A DNA stretch of 47,611 nucleotides, from assembly GCA_028715625.1 (NCBI GenBank), contig JAQURL010000011.1:1-47611 (forward strand), given 5' to 3'. The stretch is from Candidatus Margulisiibacteriota bacterium (GTDB lineage: Bacteria > Margulisbacteria > Riflemargulisbacteria > GWF2-35-9). Positions within the stretch are counted from its first letter, which is position 1, and each line of letters starts with the position of its first letter. Below, piece by piece: positions 41,565 to 47,611 of the stretch. Below the pieces are notes generated by a model. That model was not told the origin of the DNA, did not search any database, and saw nothing but the letters and a program-made list of their open reading frames with translations. The position numbers and the translations under genes were made by a program.

Positions 41565-44240
41565 ATGATTTGCCAAATTTGTAATAAACGTCCTGCCACA
41601 ATAAATATTTCCACTTCGGTGAATAATGTCAACAAGTCCATGTTTGTCTGCGAGCAATGTGCCAGAGAAAAGAACCTGGTTTTTTTTCCCCCGCAAATGC
41701 TGGATTCTTTTGCCAAACAGAACCTGCCACCTATTATTGATTCTCTGCTCAAGCAATTTAGTCAGCCATCATTTGACAGAATATATGAAATGTTTAGCGA
41801 ACACGCTAAAAAGGTTATGTATCTTGCGCAGGAGGAATGTAGAAGACTGGGCCATCCTCTGATTGATACAGGGCATTTGCTGCTTGGCCTTATCAAGGAA
41901 GAGGGTGTGGTGTACAAGATGTTGCAGGACCAGGGCCTGAACATAGTTGAGTTTTTTTCCGAGTTGGAAAATTCTATAGGCAGGGGAGACGCGGTAGGTG
42001 ATTTGAACAAGGAAATAAACCTGAGCCCGCGAGCTAAAAAGGTCCTGGAATTGGCACATTCCGGCGCCAAGGAATTTAAAAGCAAATATGTAGGTCCTGA
42101 GCATATTCTAATCGGGCTGCTCAGGGAATCCGAAGGCATAGCCAGCATCTTTCTTAATAAAAAAGGCATCCATCTGGAGCAGGTGCTGAATATTTTTTCC
42201 AGCACCACAAAAAAAGAAGAAAAAGAAGATGATGTTTATCAGATGTTCGGTGATTTGCTTTTTGACTCCCAGGAAAAAACTGCGGAAATGAAAGATATTT
42301 TCGCCCAGTTCGGACGCGATTTGTCCAGATTGGCCGCAGAAAATAAACTGGACCCGGTTATCGGACGCGAAGCAGAGATTAAAAGAATTATTCGTATCCT
42401 GTCGCGTCGTACCAAGAATAACCCTGTTCTTATCGGCGATCCGGGGGTTGGGAAAACAGCCGTGGTGGAAGGTCTTGCGCAAGCCATAGTGAATGGCGAA
42501 GTGCCGGAAAATCTCAAAAATAAACGGGTTATTGATTTACAACTGTCATCTATTATAGCCGGGACACGTTTTCGTGGCGATTTTGAGGACCGTCTGAAGA
42601 AGCTCATCGATGAAGCCAGTAATAAAAAAAGTAATATAGTATTATTTATCGATGAACTGCATACTATTATCGGCGCCGGTTCTGTAGGAGATAACGCTAT
42701 GGACGCGGCCAACATTCTCAAGCCTGCGCTGGCTCGTGGCGAGTTGCAGTGTATAGGCGCCACAACCATTGATGAATACCGCAAGCATATAGAAAAAGAC
42801 GCTGCCCTGGAAAGACGTTTCCAGAAGGTAGACGTGGCCGAGCCCGGTAAAGATGAGACAATTCGTATTCTTCAGGGGCTCAGAGACAAATATGAGGCTT
42901 ACCATTGTGTAAATATAGATGATGATGTGATTAATTATTCTGTAGAGCTTTCATCCCGATATATTACTGACCGTTTTTTGCCCGACAAAGCTATTGACCT
43001 CATTGATGAGGCGGCGGCAATGGTGCGTCTGGAGTCCATTTCGCTTCCGGATGAAATAAAGCATGCTCAAAAAGAATTGTTATCTGTTAAAAAAGAAGAA
43101 GTAGCTGCTGTAAAAAATCAGGAATATGTTAAGGCCGCAGCCTATCGGGAACAGATTGAATGGCTGGATAAACATATTCTGGAAGAAAAGGAAAAATGGA
43201 CAGCCAGCAGGGGGACAAATATTATAAAGGTCACCAGAAACGATATCGCCAGCGTAGTATCGGACTGGACCAAAATTCCTATAACTTCTCTGACCGAAAA
43301 CGAATTAGCCAGGTTTGTGAACATGGAAGACCACCTCAAAGCCCGTATTGTCGGACAGGAAGAAGTTATCCATGAAATTTCTCGCGTTCTGAAAAGGGCC
43401 AGGTCCGGGCTCAAGGACCCTGAAAAACCTATCGGCGCCTTTATTTTCGCCGGTCCCACAGGTGTAGGTAAAACTGAAACAGCTAAAGTGCTTACCGAGT
43501 ACCTGATGGGAGATAAAAATAAACTAATCCGCTTTGATATGAGCGAATATATGGAAAAGTTCAATGTTTCCAAACTGATCGGTGCGCCCCCCGGTTATGT
43601 AGGTTATGACGAGGCCGGTCAGCTCACCGAAAGAGTACGTAGAAACCCTTACTCGGTTATTCTGTTTGATGAAATAGAAAAAGCCCATCCGGAAATATTT
43701 AATATATTGTTGCAGATTTTAGACAGCGGAATTCTAACCGATAGTCAGGGCCGTAAAGTTGATTTTCGCAATACAACGATAATAATGACCACCAATATTG
43801 GGTCATCAGAGAGCAAAGGTATAGGTTTTTCCCCGAACGATGAAAAATTGAATTATGAGTCTTTTAAACAAAACGTACAGGCAGAAATCAAGAAAAATTT
43901 CAGGATTGAATTTCTTAACAGACTGAGCGGCGTTATTGTGTTTAAGCCGCTTACCAAGGAAAGTATGAGCCGGATTTTTTCGCTTCTGCTACAGAATATC
44001 AAAGACCGGCTGAAAGAAAAGAATTATGAGATTAAAATTTCCAAAAAAGTGGAAGATTATCTGATTGAACAAAGTAATTACAAGGAATACGGAGCACGCT
44101 CTCTATCCCGTATAATTGAAAAAGAGATTGAGGATTTTATTGCCAACAAGCTTCTGGCCGGAGATATAGCAAAAAATACAGAGTTTTCTTTGCAGCTGAC
44201 CAAAAATAACCTTATCACCGTGGGAGTCAAAAAAAATTAA
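41565..44240 (+). CDS. clpC: ClpC-type AAA+ unfoldase with N-terminal ClpE/McsA-like zinc finger
   Basis: A double-ring Clp ATPase of 891 residues that feeds ClpP. Residues 1-32 form a zinc finger (Cys3, Cys6, Cys29, Cys32), as in ClpE and McsA. A full Clp N domain with two repeats follows ([25 protein letters not shown]-like [25 protein letters not shown]). D1 has GDPGVGKT (291-298) and the UVR segment [20 protein letters not shown] lies in the middle domain. D2 has GPTGVGKT (630-637) and ends [15 protein letters not shown]. ClpE lacks the N domain and ClpC lacks the finger, so this is a hybrid layout. No ctsR, mcsA or mcsB is adjacent. Confidence 0.94.
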   Translation: MICQICNKRPATINISTSVNNVNKSMFVCEQCAREKNLVFFPPQMLDSFAKQNLPPIIDSLLKQFSQPSFDRIYEMFSEHAKKVMYLAQEECRRLGHPLIDTGHLLLGLIKEEGVVYKMLQDQGLNIVEFFSELENSIGRGDAVGDLNKEINLSPRAKKVLELAHSGAKEFKSKYVGPEHILIGLLRESEGIASIFLNKKGIHLEQVLNIFSSTTKKEEKEDDVYQMFGDLLFDSQEKTAEMKDIFAQFGRDLSRLAAENKLDPVIGREAEIKRIIRILSRRTKNNPVLIGDPGVGKTAVVEGLAQAIVNGEVPENLKNKRVIDLQLSSIIAGTRFRGDFEDRLKKLIDEASNKKSNIVLFIDELHTIIGAGSVGDNAMDAANILKPALARGELQCIGATTIDEYRKHIEKDAALERRFQKVDVAEPGKDETIRILQGLRDKYEAYHCVNIDDDVINYSVELSSRYITDRFLPDKAIDLIDEAAAMVRLESISLPDEIKHAQKELLSVKKEEVAAVKNQEYVKAAAYREQIEWLDKHILEEKEKWTASRGTNIIKVTRNDIASVVSDWTKIPITSLTENELARFVNMEDHLKARIVGQEEVIHEISRVLKRARSGLKDPEKPIGAFIFAGPTGVGKTETAKVLTEYLMGDKNKLIRFDMSEYMEKFNVSKLIGAPPGYVGYDEAGQLTERVRRNPYSVILFDEIEKAHPEIFNILLQILDSGILTDSQGRKVDFRNTTIIMTTNIGSSESKGIGFSPNDEKLNYESFKQNVQAEIKKNFRIEFLNRLSGVIVFKPLTKESMSRIFSLLLQNIKDRLKEKNYEIKISKKVEDYLIEQSNYKEYGARSLSRIIEKEIEDFIANKLLAGDIAKNTEFSLQLTKNNLITVGVKKN

Positions 44241-45118
44241 TGTATGAGGATGTGCTGAACTCTTTTTGCAGGTATTTAATTATTGAAAAAGGTTATTCAA
44301 CCAATACCTCAAACAGTTACCGTTCAGACCTGGAACAATTTTTTAAGTACACCAAAACAACATCATTGAAAGAGCTTGGTATCAGCAGTATAAATCAGTA
44401 TTTATTAACACTCAAAAAACGGGAATTTCAGAAGTCTTCAATGAATAGAAAGCTGGCTGCGCTGAGTTCATTTATAAAATATCTGTTAAGAGAAAAATTG
44501 ATAACCGAGAATATTGCTGTGCATATTGAATTTCCCAAGTTCAGGAAAAGATTGCCCAAGACCCTCAGTAAACAAAGTATCACCTCTTTGTTAAAAGAAA
44601 AAGAAGCTCTGGAAACAGAAGCTGACACTTTGCACGTCAGGGACAAGGCAATGCTCGGCCTTTTATATTTTTGCGGTTTGCGGGTATCGGAAGTCATAGA
44701 ACTGGATATTCGAGCTGTAAATTTGCCTGAAGGTTATATCCGGGTAAGAGGTAAAGGCAACAAAGAACGTATGGTACCCTTGAACCAGGAGATTATCGGG
44801 CTTTTGGAAAATTATCAGAAACTGTGGCCGGATCTGGACAAAAAATATTATTTCAGTAAAAAGAATGGCAAACCTCTTACTCGTCAGCGAGTCTGGGAAA
44901 TACTTAAAAAATGGGGAGTTCAGCATGCCGTCAAAGAGAAATTAAGCCCGCACAGGTTGCGGCACACCTTTGCCACCAACCTTCTGGAAAATAATGTAGA
45001 TTTAAGGTATATACAGGAAATGCTCGGTCATAGTAATATATCAACGACAGAAATTTATACCGCGGTGAGCACCAAACGTTTGCACGAAATTTATGACAAA
45101 GCTCACCCCAGGGCCTGA
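44240..45118 (+). CDS. xerD: tyrosine recombinase XerC/XerD-type
   Basis: The 292-residue protein has an N-terminal SAM-like core-binding domain (NSFCRYLIIEKGYSTNTSNS) and the catalytic domain with all active residues: Arg148 (GLRVSEVIEL), Lys in VRGKGNKERMVPL, His238-x-x-Arg241 (SPHRLRHTFA), His264 (MLGHSNIST) and nucleophile Tyr273. Size and lack of an extra arm-binding domain fit the housekeeping chromosome-dimer resolvase rather than a phage integrase. The ATG shares its A with the stop codon of the clpC-like gene. XerC versus XerD is not certain. Confidence 0.9.
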   Translation: MYEDVLNSFCRYLIIEKGYSTNTSNSYRSDLEQFFKYTKTTSLKELGISSINQYLLTLKKREFQKSSMNRKLAALSSFIKYLLREKLITENIAVHIEFPKFRKRLPKTLSKQSITSLLKEKEALETEADTLHVRDKAMLGLLYFCGLRVSEVIELDIRAVNLPEGYIRVRGKGNKERMVPLNQEIIGLLENYQKLWPDLDKKYYFSKKNGKPLTRQRVWEILKKWGVQHAVKEKLSPHRLRHTFATNLLENNVDLRYIQEMLGHSNISTTEIYTAVSTKRLHEIYDKAHPRA

Positions 45119-45123
45119 AATCT

Positions 45124-45834
45124 ATGATCTTATTGTATTATTCAATAAACGTGGTTGCTTTGATTGTGTCGGTTATTTTTCATGAACTGGCACATGGTTA
45201 CGCGGCTTTATATTTTGGTGACGATACTGCCAAAAATGCCAAAAGGCTCAGCCTCAATCCGGTTAAACATCTGGACCCCATCGGTTCTGTTCTGCTACCG
45301 CTAATCCTGTTGGCTATCCGTTCACCTTTTTTGTTTGGCTGGGCCAAACCTGTTCCCATTAATTACAGCAAAATGAGAAATCCCAAAGTCAATATAGTTT
45401 TTGTGTCGCTTGTAGGCCCTCTGGTCAATATCCTGTTTATTATTCTGGGGTTTGTTTGCCTGAAAACAGTCAGCAATTATATAACTCATTTTTATTCTCA
45501 TGATATTTTCCAGTATTACTTGACGCTTACACCGGACCTGAAAATGAACGTTTTAAAAAGTGAACACTTGAAATATTATTTTCTGGCTGCCGAATTTTTT
45601 ATCCAGTTAATACTTATCAACTCCATACTGGCTTTTTTTAATTTAATACCCATACCGCCATTAGACGGCTCCAGATTACTAATACCTTTCCTTTCTCCCA
45701 AGATGGAAGCAGTCTATTATTCGCTGGAAAGATACGGCGTAGTACTGATTTTCGTTTTGTTATATTTCAACGTTTTTGATAGTATCTTCGGTTTTATCCT
45801 TAATTTTTTTGTAAGGCTTATTTTTAGTTTGTAA
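45124..45834 (+). CDS. site-2 protease family (M50) membrane metalloprotease
   Basis: Intramembrane zinc protease of 236 residues. The HExxH site is His20-Glu21-xx-His24 in FHELAHGYAALYFGD, and the third ligand is Asp181 in NLIPIPPLDGSRLL. Five or six hydrophobic segments, no PDZ or CBS domain, and the motif NPVKHLDPIGSVLLPLI place it with the short YwhC/FtsH-like uncharacterised S2P group rather than RseP. It starts 5 bases after the xer gene. Substrate unknown. Confidence 0.9.
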   Translation: MILLYYSINVVALIVSVIFHELAHGYAALYFGDDTAKNAKRLSLNPVKHLDPIGSVLLPLILLAIRSPFLFGWAKPVPINYSKMRNPKVNIVFVSLVGPLVNILFIILGFVCLKTVSNYITHFYSHDIFQYYLTLTPDLKMNVLKSEHLKYYFLAAEFFIQLILINSILAFFNLIPIPPLDGSRLLIPFLSPKMEAVYYSLERYGVVLIFVLLYFNVFDSIFGFILNFFVRLIFSL

Positions 45835-45843
45835 CAAGTACAG

Positions 45844-45872
45844 TTCTGTCATTTCACGGCCTGTGTTATAAT
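45844..45872 (+). promoter_or_regulatory. putative trxB promoter, near-leaderless
   Basis: TTCTGT (45844-45849), 17 bases, TATAAT (45867-45872). The trxB ATG begins 11 bases later at 45884, with no Shine-Dalgarno. The -35 is weak. Confidence 0.4.
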
Positions 45873-45883
45873 TACTTCTAGCT

Positions 45884-46807
45884 ATGCAAACAGATATTTT
45901 AGTCATTGGCGGAGGCCCCGCAGGCCTTACAGCCGGGATTTACGCGGGAAGAGCCAAACGCTCGGTTCTCATTCTGGAACGGGCTATTGTCGGAGGTCAG
46001 CAAGGGCTCACAGAAAAGATTGAAAATTATCCGGGCACAGGTAAAGAAGGCAAAAGCGGATATGAACTTAGCCGTTTAATGGAAGAACAGGCCACAACTT
46101 TTGGGGCAAAAGTTTTGAATGACGGAGTAAAAACCGCGGATTTGGCCGGAAACCTGAAAAAAATTCAAACTAATTTTAATGGGCAGATAGAAGCGAAAGC
46201 TGTCATTATTGCTACCGGACGCGACCCCAAACATATAGGTATTCCCGGTGAAGAAGAATTCCGGGGCAAAGGCGTTTCTTATTGTGCGGTTTGTGACGGT
46301 GCTTTTTTCCGGGAAAAAAAAGTAGCGGTTATCGGTGGTGGCAATAGTGCGCTGGAAGAAGCTTTGTACCTTACCAAATTTGCTTCTAAAGTGATTATCA
46401 TTCATCGGCGCAAGGAATTCAGGGCGGATAAAATTGTGCAGGACAAGGTCAGGCAGCATCCCAAGATTGAGCTGCTCCTGGAATATGTTCCGGAAAAAAT
46501 TCAGGGCAAAACCGTGGTTGAGTCTCTGGTCCTGAAAGACGTGAATTCAGGAAGTTCTAAAGAAATCAATGTTCAGGGAGTCTTTATTTATGTAGGTAAC
46601 ATTCCCAATACGGATATGTTCAAGCCCGATCTGGCCCTGGATAATAACGGCTATATTGTTACTGATGAAGACATGCATACTAACCTGGAAGGTGTTTTCG
46701 CGGCCGGAGATGTGCGGCAGAAATCATTACGGCAGGTAGTAACTGCAGTTGCGGATGGGGCAATCGCCGCTATTGAAGCGGATAAATATCTGGAAAAGGA
46801 AGGGTAA
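45884..46807 (+). CDS. trxB: thioredoxin reductase
   Basis: FAD/NADPH flavoprotein that reduces thioredoxin. The FAD-binding start is DILVIGGGPAGLTAGIYAGR, the redox centre CAVCDGAFF has Cys134 and Cys137, the NADPH site is VAVIGGGNSALEEALYLTKF with HRRKEFRADK, and the end has GVFAAGDVRQKSLRQVVTAV with the FAD-contacting ADGAIAAIEA. Length of 307 residues is normal for the low-molecular-weight type. The HRRKxFR motif indicates NADPH preference. It precedes rpiB by 1 base. Confidence 0.96.
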   Translation: MQTDILVIGGGPAGLTAGIYAGRAKRSVLILERAIVGGQQGLTEKIENYPGTGKEGKSGYELSRLMEEQATTFGAKVLNDGVKTADLAGNLKKIQTNFNGQIEAKAVIIATGRDPKHIGIPGEEEFRGKGVSYCAVCDGAFFREKKVAVIGGGNSALEEALYLTKFASKVIIIHRRKEFRADKIVQDKVRQHPKIELLLEYVPEKIQGKTVVESLVLKDVNSGSSKEINVQGVFIYVGNIPNTDMFKPDLALDNNGYIVTDEDMHTNLEGVFAAGDVRQKSLRQVVTAVADGAIAAIEADKYLEKEG

Positions 46808-46808
46808 A

Positions 46809-47252
46809 ATGAAAATAATCATCGGCGGAGATCATTCATCTGTTGCTCTGAAAGAAGCTATTGGCGATTACATCAAGAAAAATTATAAATTTAAGGTTAA
46901 AGATATCGGCACGCATAAAAATGATTCTGTGGATTATCCTGATTATGGCTACAAAATAGCTCAGGAAGTAGCCAAAGGAAGTGCGGATAGAGGAATAGTC
47001 ATCTGCGGTACGGGAATAGGCATTTCCATTGCCGCCAATAAAGTAAAAGGAATACGAGCTGCCATGTGCTATGACGCTTATACCGCGATTATGTCCAGAA
47101 AACATAACGATGCCAATGTTTTGGCCATAGGGGCCAGAACTACGCTTTTGGAAAACGCTTTGATAATAGTGGATTTATGGTTAAAAACCGAGTTTGAAGG
47201 CGGCAGACACCAGAAAAGGGTAGAACTTTTAAATTCTTACCCTTCGCGATGA
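46809..47252 (+). CDS. rpiB: ribose-5-phosphate isomerase B
   Basis: RpiB interconverts ribose-5-phosphate and ribulose-5-phosphate. ATG 46809 (MKIIIGGDHSSVALKEAIGD) directly follows the trxB stop and has GGAAGGG upstream; the longer frame from 46749 lies in trxB. Family motifs are GTHKNDSVDYPDYGYKIAQE, GIVICGTGIGISIAANKVKG, the active-site Cys in ICGTG, RAAMCYDAYTAIMSRKHNDA and NVLAIGART. Length of 147 residues is normal. Its 3' end overlaps a small convergent ORF by 16 bases. Confidence 0.95.
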   Translation: MKIIIGGDHSSVALKEAIGDYIKKNYKFKVKDIGTHKNDSVDYPDYGYKIAQEVAKGSADRGIVICGTGIGISIAANKVKGIRAAMCYDAYTAIMSRKHNDANVLAIGARTTLLENALIIVDLWLKTEFEGGRHQKRVELLNSYPSR

Positions 47253-47365
47253 GCTTTCATATCCATTAATTCGCTGATCACGTCATCTGTAGCGCCCAGG
47301 AGTTTCATCAATTTAATTTCCGCGTCAAAACTGAGTGTGTTACTTTCGAAGATTTCATTAGCCAT
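47237..47365 (-). CDS. small acidic hypothetical protein, 42 aa
   Basis: ATG 47365 has a very good Shine-Dalgarno (AAAGGAGG, 5 bases away) on the minus strand, and this is why I believe in it. The 42 residues begin MANEIFESNTLSFDAEIKLM and continue with KLLGATDDVISELMDMKAHR. It is acidic and helical, with no recognised family. The frame continues upstream to 47458 without a ribosome site. It overlaps the 3' end of rpiB in convergent orientation. Confidence 0.55.
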   Translation of the reverse strand: MANEIFESNTLSFDAEIKLMKLLGATDDVISELMDMKAHREG

Positions 47366-47465
47366 AAATGCCTCCTTTTGAATTTGTTTTATAATAAGTA
47401 TTCCCTGAAACCGGGATTTGAAACATATATCAGAGAAAAAGAATATATGCCGCCTCACCCCCTAA

Positions 47466-47489
47466 CCCCTCTCCACGAGTGGAGAGGGG
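47466..47489. repeat. 24-bp palindrome (11-bp perfect arms)
   Basis: CCCCTCTCCAC-GA-GTGGAGAGGGG, embedded in CACCCCCTAACC text. This kind of C-rich 'CCCCTAACCCCTCTCC' repeat is common in intergenic DNA of many bacteria. No T-run follows, so it is not a classic terminator. Confidence 0.75.
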
Positions 47490-47543
47490 GAAAACGTAAC
47501 TGCTACAGCAATGGCACCGAGAAATGCGGAGATACAAAAAAGA

Positions 47544-47579
47544 GCATGTCATACTGAGCCTGTCGAAGTATAGACATGC
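47544..47579. repeat. hairpin repeat with TGAGCCTGTCGAAGTA core
   Basis: GCATGTC-ATACT pairs with AGTAT-A-GACATGC (one bulged base) around GAGCCTGTCGA. The core is a well-known type of dispersed repeat word. The last 246 bases of the window outside the small gene's start hold only this and the preceding palindrome. Confidence 0.65.
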
Positions 47580-47611
47580 GGTTGCCAATAGTTCTACGAC
47601 GCTCCGGCAAT

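Noticed and set aside
41762-42784. Several 110-180-residue open frames antisense to the clpC-like gene
   Set aside because: They overlap fully with the conserved AAA+ coding sequence and carry no recognisable domain.
1-47611. CRISPR array
   Set aside because: I saw no run of regularly spaced direct repeats; the repeats present are palindromic, of different families and irregularly spaced.

Overview
The window looks like a chromosomal segment of an AT-rich (roughly 40% GC by eye), Gram-negative-type (diderm) bacterium from a poorly cultivated lineage. Diderm features are an outer-membrane-barrel-like protein, an O-antigen ligase/polymerase-type protein and secreted proteins with signal peptides. 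Other lineage hints are a CIRCE-controlled groESL operon, a ClpC with a ClpE-like zinc finger, an S-layer-homology-like tail on the barrel protein, and an EarP/EF-P pair. My best guess is a candidate phylum near Margulisbacteria/Cyanobacteria. That is a guess from gene content only, with low confidence.

Layout. 1-2460: partial MerR-type regulator with its 19-bp-spacer promoter, a small membrane protein, a VOC/glyoxalase protein, an orphan PstS-like binding protein with a terminator, and a DUF2164-like protein. 2461-3203: no protein gene; a GC-rich mosaic of palindromes, a tRNA-Gly fragment split by an 87-bp palindromic element, and the intact tRNA-Gly(CCC). 3251-6869: class II Fic protein with a 28-bp palindrome at its start, a small hypothetical, a SatP-type acetate transporter and an ankyrin protein. 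7008-10571: methyltransferase and GT2 glycosyltransferase on the minus strand; an exported protein, a GT-C-like membrane protein and a 53-residue membrane protein on the plus strand. 10613-13480: earP-efp facing apt-yfcE.

13747-18668 is a chemosensory operon (cheA, cheW, cheR, cheB and a receiver) without a receptor gene in view. 18660-24687 (minus strand) is a translationally overlapping pair: a 1299-residue secreted protein and a barrel/SLH-like protein. 24933-29159 holds accD-accA, a ybgC-type thioesterase, tRNA-Leu(CAA) and rho. Two copies of a short interspersed repeat sit directly 5' of the thioesterase and of the tRNA. 29165-32081 (minus strand) is an operon of a DUF2344-like protein, a degenerate histidine kinase, an RsbW-like ATPase and a 56-residue Cys-rich protein. 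32150-34238 is groESL with promoter, CIRCE and terminator.

34259-47252 is a dense co-directional run: O-antigen ligase/polymerase, TPR protein, UndP sugar-phosphate transferase, DPBB protein, gltX, pdxJ, clpC-like, xer, site-2 protease, trxB and rpiB. Many of its genes overlap by a few bases. The window ends with a 42-residue ORF and two palindromic repeats.

Three sequence-level themes stand out. (1) Short palindromic repeats lie right against tRNA and protein genes, and one copy appears to supply the Shine-Dalgarno and start codon of the thioesterase. (2) Several genes (accD, DUF2344, the O-antigen ligase, clpC-like, trxB) have a -10 box only 7-11 bases before ATG and no Shine-Dalgarno, suggesting leaderless transcripts. 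(3) The EarP/EF-P arginine-rhamnosylation pair is present outside an obviously proteobacterial context.
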